From: Chryseobacterium sp. ON_d1
Lineage (GTDB): Bacteria > Bacteroidota > Bacteroidia > Flavobacteriales > Weeksellaceae
DNA length: 64,000 bases
Reading direction: 5' to 3'
Assembly (NCBI RefSeq): GCF_006829085.1
Contig: NZ_BJTC01000003.1
Coordinates: 310,001-374,000, forward strand
The notes under the pieces: generated by a model
Told to the model about the DNA's origin: nothing
What the model saw: only the letters and a program-made list of their open reading frames with translations
Database searches by the model: none
Shown: in pieces, positions 20,235 to 29,152 of the stretch
Layout of the letters: each line of letters opens with the position of its first letter
Numbering within the stretch: position 1 is the first letter of the stretch
Program-made: the position numbers and the translations under genes

Positions 20235-21278
20235 ATGACAAATTCAAATAATGGGATAACCGTTCTGGTAACAGGCGGATCCGGTTTCATCGCTGTTCAT
20301 TGTATTATAAAGTTACTTGAGCAAGGTTATAAGGTCAGAACAACGCTTCGGACTCTTAACAGGCAGCATGAAGTGAGGGAAATGCTGAGGAAAGGAGGCA
20401 TCAGCTCTTTTGAAGAACTCTCCTTTATTGAGGCTGACCTTTCGAAAGATAAGAATTGGGATAAGGCAGTGCAGGGCTGTACTTATGTTCTGCATGTAGC
20501 ATCTCCAACGCCTGTTGTTAATTATAAACATGAAGATGAAATGATCATTCCTGCAAAAGAAGGTGTATTAAGAATTCTGAAAGCGGCAAGGGCTGCCCGT
20601 GTGAAACGGATTGTATTAACATCGGCCTATGGAGCGATAGGGATGGGAAATAGAAACCGCACAACACCATATACGGAAAAAGACTGGTCTAATCTTAATG
20701 GAAATCTTCATCCCTACCAAAAATCAAAAACAATTGCTGAAAAAGCGGCATGGGAATTTATCAAAAGTGAAGGGGGAGGACTTGAACTGTCTACGGTCAA
20801 TCCTGTTGCTGTAATGGGGCCCGTACTCGGAACAGATTATTCTCATTCCAATCAGGTGGTGAAAAAAATGCTGGAAGGTGAGATAAAAGCATGCCCGAAA
20901 GTGTACTGCTGCTATGTGGATGTCCGTGATGTTGCTGATTTGCATCTGCTTGCCATGATACATCCGGAAGCCAACGGTGAAAGATTTCTGGCTACCACAG
21001 GGAATGCACTGTCAATGCTTGATATAGCTCAGATACTGAAGAAAAATTTAGGAGAAACAGCAGCAAAGGCTCCCGCTAAAGAACTGCCCAATTGGTTCGT
21101 AAGGGCAGCTGCTATTTTCAATCCATCATTAAGAATGCTGGCTACTTTACTTGGTCAATATGCAGAAACAAGTGGCGAGAAAGCAAGACAATTATTACAC
21201 TGGTCACCCCGTTCCGGTGAAGAGGCGATTATGGCAACGGCAGAAACTATGTTACAGCTGGGGTTAATTAAAAAGTAA
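20235..21278 (+). CDS. NAD(P)-dependent SDR reductase, DFR/CCR-like
   Basis: Extended short-chain dehydrogenase, about 347 residues. The Rossmann glycine motif is VTGGSGFIAVH at the N-terminus, the catalytic YxxxK is YQKSK near residue 160, and the active-site Ser lies in IVLTSAYGA. The overall pattern (LHVASPTP, NPVAVMGPVLG, YVDVRDVADLHLLAM) is that of dihydroflavonol/aldehyde reductase-type SDRs. It probably reduces an aldehyde or ketone with NADPH; the substrate is unknown. The start is at MTNSNNG, just before the Rossmann strand. An AraC regulator follows 103 bp downstream and is its likely controller. Confidence 0.88.
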   Translation: MTNSNNGITVLVTGGSGFIAVHCIIKLLEQGYKVRTTLRTLNRQHEVREMLRKGGISSFEELSFIEADLSKDKNWDKAVQGCTYVLHVASPTPVVNYKHEDEMIIPAKEGVLRILKAARAARVKRIVLTSAYGAIGMGNRNRTTPYTEKDWSNLNGNLHPYQKSKTIAEKAAWEFIKSEGGGLELSTVNPVAVMGPVLGTDYSHSNQVVKKMLEGEIKACPKVYCCYVDVRDVADLHLLAMIHPEANGERFLATTGNALSMLDIAQILKKNLGETAAKAPAKELPNWFVRAAAIFNPSLRMLATLLGQYAETSGEKARQLLHWSPRSGEEAIMATAETMLQLGLIKK

Positions 21279-21381
21279 AAGATATTATAAGAGGTGCTGT
21301 ATTAGGAGGCTGGTCTTAGTTTTTTATTGAAAAGTAGTTATATTAGGCATCTGACAAAGCAATATTTATTAAATTTATCCT

Positions 21382-22194
21382 ATGAAAGAATCAGCTATTG
21401 CTTCCTGTTATATGACTCCGTCCCCTCATACGGAGCAGTTTATACAGGACCATTGCTTTATGTATCTGGTTTCAGGAGCTATGCTTGTTTATGATGGACA
21501 CAAGGAATATAAAATCAGTTCCGGAGATTATGGAATAGGCAGAAGGAACCATCTTGCAAAATATACCAAAAAGCCTGACAATGAGGCCTTCAAAAAGATA
21601 TTCATTTTATTTGAACAGGATTTTTTAAAGACCTTTAATGATACTTACAAATTCAGTGCTGAAGGGAGTAAAACAACTGATGCAATCATTCCGATGGCAA
21701 AACATAAACTGGTCAAAAATTTTATGGAATCCATTATTCCTTATTTTAATGAAAACGGGATCATAGAAGAACAGTTTTTAAATGTTAAACGGACCGAACT
21801 TTTATTGGTTCTGCTGAAGGTAAATCCGAAGCTTGCGAATGTTTTTTTTGACTTCACTAACCCTGAAAAAATAGATCTTGAGGAATTTATGAACCGTAAT
21901 TACAGATTCAATGTGAGTCTACAGCGGTTTGCTTATCTCACTGGCAGAAGTCTGTCCGCTTTCAAACGTGATTTTGAAAAGATATTCTGTGCAACTCCCA
22001 AGCATTGGCTTGTACAGAAACGACTGGAAGAAGCTTATTACCTTATCGATAAGAAAGGTAAAAAGCCTTCTGAAATTTATCTTGATCTTGGCTTTGAGAA
22101 TTTTTCTCATTTCTCTTTTGCATTTAGAAAATTGTTCGGGCATCCTCCGACACAATTGATTGAGAAGAGAAATAAAGATGTGAAGAGTCCATAA
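21382..22194 (+). CDS. AraC-family transcriptional regulator
   Basis: A 270-residue regulator. The N-terminal cupin-like sensing domain (MLVYDGHKEYKISSGDYGIGRRN) is followed by a C-terminal pair of helix-turn-helix motifs (VSLQRFAYLTGRSLSAFKRDFEKIF and PSEIYLDLGFENFSHFSFAFRKLFG). This layout is common for regulators that sit next to a reductase they control. Same strand as the SDR gene, 103 bp gap, so co-transcription is possible. Confidence 0.9.
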   Translation: MKESAIASCYMTPSPHTEQFIQDHCFMYLVSGAMLVYDGHKEYKISSGDYGIGRRNHLAKYTKKPDNEAFKKIFILFEQDFLKTFNDTYKFSAEGSKTTDAIIPMAKHKLVKNFMESIIPYFNENGIIEEQFLNVKRTELLLVLLKVNPKLANVFFDFTNPEKIDLEEFMNRNYRFNVSLQRFAYLTGRSLSAFKRDFEKIFCATPKHWLVQKRLEEAYYLIDKKGKKPSEIYLDLGFENFSHFSFAFRKLFGHPPTQLIEKRNKDVKSP

Positions 22195-22359
22195 ATTATG
22201 CTGATTTAAAAGATAATTCAAATAAAATCCCGATAAAATAGCAGATCTGTTTTCTGAAGGTTTTAAATTAATTAAGGATAGTAACCTATGGTTTCTGTCC
22301 TTTTTTATGTACGTTTGTATCCAAAGAATAAGAACCTGTAAGATTTAATTCAGTAATAA

Positions 22360-22410
22360 GAAAGAAGCTGTTTCAAAGTATAAAAACTTTCAATACAGCC
22401 TCTTCTTTCG
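22360..22410. terminator. Bidirectional hairpin terminator
   Basis: Imperfect inverted repeat: GAAAGAAGCTGT-TTCAAAG pairs with CTTTCAA-TACAGC-CTCTTCTTTC, loop about 8 nt. It lies between the converging AraC and surface-protein genes. Confidence 0.65.
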
Positions 22411-22490
22411 TTTGTGCTATCAGAATTAAATCATTGAATAAAAAAATATTCAAAAGCGTTCAATATAGGTATTCGTATAGATACATCTCA

Positions 22491-23708
22491 TTATTGAGCT
22501 TTCACTTGTTCCAGCTTTATAAATATTTTTGAAAGGTTAGGCTGAGCACTGCCTGTAGTAGGAGCTCCCACCATAATGGTTGCAGTATAAGCTGTTTTTG
22601 AAGAAGGATTGCTGTCTATCCAGGTATATCTCCTGTGTTCAGGTCCCCCACCGGATCCATCTATAATCCCTACATTCCCCCAGTACGCACTTCCCACTGC
22701 TCCTGTGCCTTGTGGATACCATGTAGCTGATGCATCTCCCATACCTCCCCATACTCCTGAAGTGATATTGTTTGTCGTTACAGCAGCACCAATATACCCG
22801 CCATATTCAGTATTATAATTCCAGTATAGATTAACTGTAGAACCGGTATTATTATATAATTGAACATTAGGGATTGCAGGAGTTGTTCCGCTTGTGGTAT
22901 CAAATATAACCCTAATCGAATATTTACCATCCGGGGTAGGTAGCGCTAAGGTGTAAGCCTGCTTTCCGTTAGCATCAGTCGTTAAGGAAGGATAACCCAT
23001 TACAGCGACAGGGGTAATATCCGCATGACTGTTGTTTCCCACGGTAGCCGTACAGTTTTGTGCTGCGGTTAAGAAAGGAATTGCTGCGGTGGTCATAGGA
23101 AGGAGCATGTTGTTATCATTAGTAGGAGTTCCCGTCACAGAAAATACCAATTCCCCATCTCCGAACTCAAGAGTCCCCGGCCTTAATTGGAAAGTTAATC
23201 CATTTACTGTAAATGGAGCTCCTGAGTTATATCGCCCTCCGTTTCCTTGGCTATAGGTAATTCTTAAGTTACCATTGAAAGGAGTCCCAGCGGTATAAGT
23301 AGAAGGATTCAGATAAGCAGAGTTGCATTGTAAAGCACTAATTGCAGGAGCGATGGTATTGGTAGCTTCTAAAAGTTTTTGCCATACCGTTCCATCGAAA
23401 TAATAGTAGCCCATCGAAGTTATATTTACACGTTGTCCCGCATTATCTCCACCGGTAACATCTGTAATATAAATTAAAGCTCCTCTCTGATCACTATTAT
23501 AGGTAGCTGTGTTTACTGTTAACTCGGCTCTGGTAAGTCTTGGGGCCTGCAATCCAAAAGTTTGTGTATTGTCTGTAATCTGTCCGGAATTATCTCTTTT
23601 AGCAGATATATCCATTGTTGCTTTAGGTAAGGCTGTATTAATCCCTACTTGTGCAATCGAGAATCCGGAAATAAGTACTATACTCAATTGTGTAAATTTT
23701 GCTTTCAT
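22491..23708 (-). CDS. Secreted hypothetical protein (QVGINT-type)
   Basis: About 405 residues. Signal peptide FTQLSIVLISGFSIAQ, then the mature start VGINTALPKATMDISA shared by many Bacteroidota secreted proteins. The head region (QTFGLQAPRLTRAELT ... RGALIYITDVTGG ... GYYYFDGTVWQKL) resembles the shaft-like repeats of tail-fibre or adhesin-type proteins; the rest is beta-rich and Gly/Thr/Asn-rich. No T9SS tail seen. The start is placed at MKAKFTQL; upstream codons are AT-rich leader. A box TAAATTTG (23742-23749, -) lies 33 bp upstream. Function unknown. Confidence 0.8.
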   Translation of the reverse strand: MKAKFTQLSIVLISGFSIAQVGINTALPKATMDISAKRDNSGQITDNTQTFGLQAPRLTRAELTVNTATYNSDQRGALIYITDVTGGDNAGQRVNITSMGYYYFDGTVWQKLLEATNTIAPAISALQCNSAYLNPSTYTAGTPFNGNLRITYSQGNGGRYNSGAPFTVNGLTFQLRPGTLEFGDGELVFSVTGTPTNDNNMLLPMTTAAIPFLTAAQNCTATVGNNSHADITPVAVMGYPSLTTDANGKQAYTLALPTPDGKYSIRVIFDTTSGTTPAIPNVQLYNNTGSTVNLYWNYNTEYGGYIGAAVTTNNITSGVWGGMGDASATWYPQGTGAVGSAYWGNVGIIDGSGGGPEHRRYTWIDSNPSSKTAYTATIMVGAPTTGSAQPNLSKIFIKLEQVKAQ

Positions 23709-23741
23709 ACGATTATTGGTGTTATGTGATTGTCGTTCAGT

Positions 23742-23749
23742 CAAATTTA
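23742..23749 (-). promoter_or_regulatory. -7 box for the secreted-protein gene
   Basis: On the minus strand TAAATTTG fits TAnnTTTG. A TTTG/TTG lies about 14 bp further upstream, closer than the usual spacing. Confidence 0.4.
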
Positions 23750-24000
23750 CTATTATTTTTTCACAAAAAAAAATAACACATTCACATTTTAGTGAATTTT
23801 TGTCATTAAAAATCTTTTTAAAAATAAAATAGTCTATTAAGAAGTATAGCAAAGGCTTTTGCAAAACATATATTTATTTTGAACACTTCTAATTTTCCTG
23901 GTTGAAGAGTACAAAAGATGTGCATAATATAAAATAGAAAAACAAGCAAGGGTGAATAGAGGTAAGGAATATTTTAATAAAATAAAACAAAGGTTATTTC

Positions 24001-24015
24001 CCGATACAAAACGTA
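24001..24015 (+). repeat. mnmE 3'-end-like attachment site (left copy)
   Basis: CCGATACAAAACGTA matches the last codons of mnmE at 36699-36713 (CCGATACAAAACTTA) at 14 of 15 positions, and continues AAATCCTTA as in the copy at 33629. It probably marks the left end of an integrated island. Confidence 0.7.
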
Positions 24016-24187
24016 AAATCCTTAATAATAAAAGTTTTATCTAAATCGTGGGAAATAAGGTTTACCTTTTTTCAACTATTAATAATTATCACAAAATATA
24101 AATAATTTTAAAAGAAAGAATTACTACTACATCACACTAATGATAAAATCCAAAAATTACAATCAATGACTAGCCTTAATTAGAAAA

Positions 24188-25630
24188 TTAGAATTTTGAT
24201 AAATAAGTGTATAATTCTTCTTCTGGGTTAAGATTTATTTTCTTTCTAAGGCGATATTTCTTTGCGTCCACAGATCGTATGGTAGAATTAGTAAAAACAG
24301 CAATTTGTTTGGTGTCAAAATTCATTTTTAAATATGCACATAATCTAATGTCAGCTGTGGATAGTTTTGGAAATTTTTCAGTTATATTTATTATAAAGTG
24401 GGGATATATTTCTTGGAATTTTGTATAAAATGCCTGTTCATTTTTTGTAGCAAGATCTGTAAGTTGATTCAACTGTTCTATGGTGGCATATGATAAAATA
24501 TTTTGTTTATGATTTTCTTTCTCAGTCGTTAGCGTTATTTCTGATCTGGGCGTTTCTACTATATCTTGCTTAGGTATAATCATAAGAATAATAAGCAATA
24601 AACATACTCCAAGTATACTGTAGTCAAAGAAATCAAAGCTTTGGTAATCTTTATTCTCAAGATTTTTTATTTTATTTATTACTTTTTTTGTTTCAAAATT
24701 CAAGCTGTCATTGATTTTCTTGTAATTATTATGTTGATTAAGAGCTTTTTGATAATCCTTTAATGCCTCATAAGCTTCTGATAGCATTGGATAGATATTT
24801 TTTAACTCGTCATTCTGATTATATTTTTTTGCAAGAAAAATAGATTTATTAAAATAATCTATGGCCAGTTCATGTTGATTTTCCTTCATTGAAATTATTC
24901 CTAATGCTTTGTATATTTTTACCAGAGTCGCCTTATCTGGACTATTAATAAGATTTTTTTCAGCATTAAGAATATATTTTTTAGCATCTTTTACATTTCC
25001 TTTATATAATAAAATATGACCTATTACAGTGGCTGTTGCTGAGAGGTATCCTTTTTTATCTGGATTCGAACTTTTGATATGGAAAGCGTATTGATATGCT
25101 TTTTTTGCTTGCGATAGCATTGAATCAGTATCTGATCTATAAGCTTCGTAATAAGAGGCCATAGTAGAACTAATGTTCATTAAAGATTTGTATTTTTGAT
25201 CATTGTCAATAATATTTGAAGCAATTTCTGCAGCTTTTTTTAATTCATTTTTTGCTAGATTATATTTGCCTATTTTAATATACATCCATGCTCTATATCT
25301 GAGCGCTCTGCTTAGAATATAATTATTATCCAACTCTGTAGCCAGTCTAATTGTTTTATCAGATTTTTCATATATACCATTGATATTGTTTGTGTTATAA
25401 TATATTTCCAGAAACTTAATTAATGATGCTAAACGGCCTCCATCATAGCCCCGGTCCTTTGAAAGATAATAAGCTTCGGTGATTAACCTTAGCATTTCTT
25501 TATCTCCTAAATTTGAATATGCATTTTTATTGTTTGCTACATTGATGAGGCTATCAATTTGACGTTGGGATGGATCTTTAGCATTCACGATTAATATCAT
25601 GAATGAAAACATTAAGCAAAAAAATTTCAT
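24188..25630 (-). CDS. TPR membrane regulator with C-terminal LuxR-like HTH
   Basis: A 480-residue regulator of a common Bacteroidota layout. N-terminal signal/anchor (FFCLMFSFMILIVNA), about six TPR-like helical pairs (AYYLSKDRGYDGG, ALGIISMKENQHELAIDYFNKSIFLAKKY, AYEALKDYQKALNQHNNY), one membrane segment near residue 330 (YSILGVCLLLIILMIIP), then a cytosolic HTH (LSTADIRLCAYLKMNFDTKQIAVFTNSTIRSVDAKKYRLRKKI). The TPR part is periplasmic and the HTH cytosolic (inferred). AT-richer than the core genes and placed right inside the left mnmE-like repeat, so it belongs to the island. The signal sensed is unknown. Confidence 0.85.
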   Translation of the reverse strand: MKFFCLMFSFMILIVNAKDPSQRQIDSLINVANNKNAYSNLGDKEMLRLITEAYYLSKDRGYDGGRLASLIKFLEIYYNTNNINGIYEKSDKTIRLATELDNNYILSRALRYRAWMYIKIGKYNLAKNELKKAAEIASNIIDNDQKYKSLMNISSTMASYYEAYRSDTDSMLSQAKKAYQYAFHIKSSNPDKKGYLSATATVIGHILLYKGNVKDAKKYILNAEKNLINSPDKATLVKIYKALGIISMKENQHELAIDYFNKSIFLAKKYNQNDELKNIYPMLSEAYEALKDYQKALNQHNNYKKINDSLNFETKKVINKIKNLENKDYQSFDFFDYSILGVCLLLIILMIIPKQDIVETPRSEITLTTEKENHKQNILSYATIEQLNQLTDLATKNEQAFYTKFQEIYPHFIINITEKFPKLSTADIRLCAYLKMNFDTKQIAVFTNSTIRSVDAKKYRLRKKINLNPEEELYTYLSKF

Positions 25631-26250
25631 AATCTAATTTATTGTATAAATTATTTGTGTTTATAGCATGAAACTGCTGAATTGTAGGTGCAAAATTATA
25701 TATAAATTATTAAAAAATAAATCTATACTGTATTCTGTACAAGCTTATACTAAAAAAATAAGGGTTTAGGCAATCTAAACCCTTGTTTTAATAATGTACA
25801 GACATCATTTAAACATCCAAAATGACTATCAGATATTAAACATTAATCCTACAAGCTTTTGATAACATGTGAATTCATAGTACTAAGATACTCTTATGTT
25901 GCGAGCTACTGGCATTTTAGTGTAAATAAGAGTTTTTATGACGGGTAATAAGTTATTTCAATTTTTTTTTAAAACTCCGTCAATTGTTTTATTGGTAATA
26001 TGGTTTAAAGCAGGTATAAATGAGTATTTGTGGATAGTATATTTTTTTAGAGGAAAGATGTTTTTTTTCAATTTTGCGATGCAAAACGAATCCATTTGTA
26101 TTTACGAAAGTTTAGTAATGACCTGTCAGACAGATAACTTTTGCAAAGGTGGAGTACAATAACCAGACAGGGGCTTTTAAAGTATTAAGTCCAGATATGT
26201 TTTAGAGATTACATTTTAAATTCAATTTATAATTAAAATTATATGTACTT
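25631..26250. other. Intergenic region of the island
   Basis: 620 bp of AT-rich sequence. It holds one hairpin (25760-25790) and a 74-codon frame at 25938-26162 rich in Phe, Ile and Leu that I do not accept as a gene. It provides the upstream region of the secreted protein that follows. Confidence 0.5.
25760..25790. terminator. Hairpin terminator, best on minus strand
   Basis: Perfect 10-bp stem AAGGGTTTAG / CTAAACCCTT with a 5-nt loop. On the minus strand the stem is followed by TATTTTTTTA; on the plus strand by GTTTTA. Confidence 0.75.
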
Positions 26251-26883
26251 ATGAAAAAGGTTACTTTTATGGTAAGTTTTTGTTTATCAGCTAGTTTTTT
26301 TAGTCAGGTAGGGATAAATACTACTAATCCTAATGCAAGCTTAGATGTCGTAGGTAAGCCCGAAAATCCCGCTTTTTATGATGGTATTATTGCTCCAAGA
26401 ATTACAGGAAATCAGCTTTCTGAAAAAAACTATACTTCAAGTCAGAAAGGGGCAATTGTATATGTTACCTCAGCAGCTAATAATTCCACAGGGCAAACTA
26501 AAAACGTTAAAGAAGAAGGTTATTATTACTTTGATGGTAGTATCTGGGTGCGATTTAGTTCTGGCCTGGATTCCACAACCTATTCAGGAAGTGGCATATA
26601 TGCCAAGATCAGAGAAGGAAGTGGTTCTGTACTTGATGATGATTATACTATCATTCTTAAAGGAAATATAACTTTACCTCCGCCAGGTGGCAAAAATATT
26701 AATAGAATTCTGGTTTTGTGTACAGCAAATTCTGGAGGGAAGTTAATATCTTCTTCCTCCGGGTCACAAATATACTTGCCATTACATGGACCAACTCCAA
26801 GCACAATAGTCAATCCAAATACTAATAAATGTTTAACATTTCATTCGAAAGGAAATTATTGGTATATAACAAGCTCTTACTAA
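26251..26883 (+). CDS. Secreted hypothetical protein (QVGINT-type, short)
   Basis: 210 residues. Signal peptide (FMVSFCLSASFFSQ), then VGINTTNPNASLDVVG, the same mature start as the 22.5-kb protein. The region IIAPRITGNQLSEKNYTSSQKGAIVYVTSA ... GYYYFDGSIWVRF is clearly homologous to that protein's head; the C-terminal half (GNITLPPPGGKNINRILVLC) looks like a C1q- or head-fibre-like beta domain. Lies within the mnmE island. Function unknown, probably surface exposed. Confidence 0.78.
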   Translation: MKKVTFMVSFCLSASFFSQVGINTTNPNASLDVVGKPENPAFYDGIIAPRITGNQLSEKNYTSSQKGAIVYVTSAANNSTGQTKNVKEEGYYYFDGSIWVRFSSGLDSTTYSGSGIYAKIREGSGSVLDDDYTIILKGNITLPPPGGKNINRILVLCTANSGGKLISSSSGSQIYLPLHGPTPSTIVNPNTNKCLTFHSKGNYWYITSSY

Positions 26884-26930
26884 AAATGAATTCTTTTTAG
26901 CTTTAGAAAAGCTACGAAAAGTATTCATTT
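26884..26930 (+). terminator. Terminator-like inverted repeat
   Basis: ATGAATTCTTTTTAGCTT pairs imperfectly with AAGCTACGAAAAGTATTCAT just after the stop codon and is followed by TTTTACTT. Probably terminates the secreted-protein transcript. Confidence 0.55.
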
Positions 26931-27033
26931 TACTTGAAAGTAGTTAGCTGTTTTCCCTCACTCAATGTTGACTGCAGTTTAAGAATATTAGCCAATTTCA
27001 TTCGTAGATTCTAAAGACATAAATGACTAGGAT

Positions 27034-27250
27034 AAAATAAATTATTGTGAAGAAAATTGAATATCCGGAATATAATAAAATCGATATCTCCAAAAAGTAT
27101 TCTGATAAATTAAATCTAGGATTTTTATTAAAGAACTAGTAATCAGTATTATTATCTTCAAAATGTACCGGAAAGATAAAGTGATTGGTATGATGCTGTA
27201 TACTTTTGGAAAAGTTTTTTTTCATTTAAAAATATTTTTTAGTCTTTTCG
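27034..27250 (+). pseudogene. Possible decayed reading frame
   Basis: From about 27047 a GTG-led frame reads KKIEYPEYNKIDISKKYSD before stopping, and the following stretch (MYRKDKVIGMMLYTFGK) is protein-like in another frame, then ends at a strong terminator. This looks like a small gene broken by frameshifts. I do not recognise the parent. Confidence 0.3.
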
Positions 27251-27254
27251 GTTA

Positions 27255-27285
27255 TCCTGTCTCTTTTTTGGAGACAGGATTTTTT
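27255..27285 (+). terminator. Rho-independent terminator
   Basis: Perfect 9-bp stem TCCTGTCTC / GAGACAGGA, 7-nt loop, then six T residues. Confidence 0.88.
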
Positions 27286-27290
27286 AATAC

Positions 27291-27408
27291 CCTACAAAAT
27301 AAAAATTTCATTGCTGTCATTGTGTTTTATCTTTATAAGGGTAGGGACAACTGGGGGGTAAATATTTACAAACCAATAATAACTATTACAAAGGACAAAT
27401 TATTATGA
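27291..27408 (+). repeat. Degenerate attachment-site block, copy A
   Basis: CCTACAAAA at 27291 resembles the att core. About 50 bp later comes GGGACAACTGGGGGGTAAAT at 27344, then ACAAACCAATAATAACTA and a TTATTATGAAA motif. The same order and wording occurs at 33629-33745, so this is a second, more worn copy of an element end. Confidence 0.6.
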
Positions 27409-27611
27409 AAACAAAACAGTCATAATTAATATAAATAATTCACTTTCAAAATAGTACCTAAATTATTTTGATAATGATATACTTAAATGTACCAAATGTT
27501 TAGTCGTATAAAATAGGACGTTAATTAACTTAAAATATTTGATCTGCCAATCTATAAAATTCTATTATTTAAAAAATAAATTTTGGTACATTCAAGTATA
27601 TTGTCACCTTT

Positions 27612-27992
27612 TTAAAGAGCGAATTTTACAGTAAAACCAATATTTCCTTGCCAACCAGTGCCAGGAGAATACGATACGTTACCAGTGACTTCCCCTGTAG
27701 TGGATCTTGCCTTTTTTTGTTCAGCAGTAGCATTAACGGGTACATCTCCAAATTCAACATAATCCCTGCATAGAATAGAAGTTGCAGTCTGCCAGCCAAG
27801 CACCAGCCTAAAACCCTCTTCCATGCCTTCATAATATTCCTGCTGGGATTGGGTTACTACAAAATTGGCTAAAACCCAAGATTTTAAATCAGTTGCCATT
27901 TCGATGGCAACCTGTTGCAATTCGTTGTCTGAAAGCTGAAACAATTCAGCCTGCTTTTGTTTTACACCAACAGGTGTTAATGGATAACTCAT
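27612..27992 (-). CDS. Hypothetical protein, island cargo
   Basis: 126 residues starting MSYPLTPVGVKQKQAELF, mostly helical in the first 75 residues (LSDNELQQVAIEMATDLKSWVLANFV), then a Gly/Thr-rich end (GEVTGNVSYSPGTGWQGNIGFTVKFAL). No signal peptide or membrane segment. I do not recognise the family. It lies between two att-like blocks, on the same strand as the VgrG cassette but 800 bp beyond it, and stands alone. Confidence 0.6.
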   Translation of the reverse strand: MSYPLTPVGVKQKQAELFQLSDNELQQVAIEMATDLKSWVLANFVVTQSQQEYYEGMEEGFRLVLGWQTATSILCRDYVEFGDVPVNATAEQKKARSTTGEVTGNVSYSPGTGWQGNIGFTVKFAL

Positions 27993-28793
27993 GTTTTAAT
28001 GATTTTATGGTTAATAAAAAGTATTTAATAATATGAATGTCTAATAAAACAATGTGATTAAAATATGATTCGAAAGTTGAACATCACAAATGTTATTGCA
28101 CTATGCACTATCTTGGCGATTTGTATTCAATGACTAGTGAATAATATGTTGTAAATATAATTTTTACTTATTGTAAATCAGGTAATTATCGATAGATTTT
28201 ATATATGTGTTAAATTTGAAAACCTAATTGTCTAAAGTCATTTGTATTATCAAGCAATGCTATGTAGAGCTGTGGTTTACTTTCTCAGTGACTTCATTTT
28301 TTAGAAATGAATTTTTATTATTATATATTTTGGACTCAGGCTAATTTATTTGTTTTCCTCACTCAAATTCTCTCAAAGTGGATGATATAGAATGTTGAGA
28401 GAACTTTAACAATCAGCTTTTGAAAATTGTTAATCAATTTATTAAGTATAGTAAATTAACCTTTTAATGGACGTAATAAATTCTTCAAAGTGAAGAAATA
28501 GGCCAACTATCCAAACTAAACTAATGATATGTTCTTAATCGATTATTTGAAAAACTGGTGAAAATTCTGAAAAATTCTGTTGAAATAAATAGTAATTGAT
28601 TATTTATAAAGTGATAGTGTCTGTTAAGTGCAGTGAGTTAACCTATAAAATCTTGAATTTTTTACTTTAGAATTGGGACAAAACTGGAGACAAATTCAAA
28701 TGATTCACAATGTTAATTTTTTTATTTAAAAAACATAGGTTTATGAGTGGAGTAGATGCTTTTTAAATTATGTCATCAGTGAAACCAAATTAT
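27993..28793. other. Intergenic, probably decayed island DNA
   Basis: 800 bp of AT-rich sequence without an acceptable reading frame on either strand. It contains one short direct-repeat copy (28675-28697). Probably debris of earlier insertions. Confidence 0.45.
28675..28697 (+). repeat. GGGACAAA repeat, copy B
   Basis: GGGACAAAACTGGAGACAAA matches the conserved block of the att-associated repeats at 27344, 33679 and 36566, without a good att core beside it. Possibly a residual integrase-binding site. Confidence 0.5.
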
Positions 28794-29147
28794 TCACCGC
28801 GCCTCATGGTCTTCTTTATGCCCTTTGTTTTTTATACTTATTTTACCTCCTATACTACACATACAAAATGAATCTTCTGTAAGGATTTTATAGCTATTGA
28901 TGGTATCTTTTTCTGTTGTTTTCTGCCAAGCCGTTGGTGCTGGCATACATGGTAAATATCCAGCTGAAGTAGGTTTTAATTTACATTGTCCAAAAGGTTT
29001 TATATTTACATTCGCCTGCTCATCCTGTTCTGTAGCAATATATTTTCCTTCAACCGTAGAGAAGTTCTGGCTGGTAACACTTAGAATACTTGGTGTTGTT
29101 CCTTGGTTACAGGATAATTGGGCGGTATCAGTAATTTTTTGTGGCAT
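28794..29147 (-). CDS. PAAR-like DUF4280 protein (T6SS spike tip)
   Basis: 117 residues beginning MPQKITDTAQLSCNQGTTPS with CKLKPTSAGYLPCMPAPTAWQ in the middle and CMCSIGGKISI near the C-terminus. This Cys pattern and the initial 'L-C-x-x-G' are those of DUF4280 proteins, which act as PAAR-like tips in Bacteroidota T6SS. It is the third gene of the cassette, 5 bp after the lipoprotein gene, so it is co-transcribed with the VgrG effector. It presumably sharpens or loads the spike (inference from family). Confidence 0.82.
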   Translation of the reverse strand: MPQKITDTAQLSCNQGTTPSILSVTSQNFSTVEGKYIATEQDEQANVNIKPFGQCKLKPTSAGYLPCMPAPTAWQKTTEKDTINSYKILTEDSFCMCSIGGKISIKNKGHKEDHEAR

Positions 29148-29152
29148 AAAGG

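Noticed and set aside
25938-26162. 74-codon frame on the plus strand
   Set aside because: Composition is dominated by Phe, Ile and Leu from AT-rich DNA, there is no start context or homologue that I recognise, and it ends in free intergenic sequence.
27163-27408. 81-codon frame on the plus strand
   Set aside because: It runs through a strong terminator and into att-like block A, so it cannot be an intact gene.
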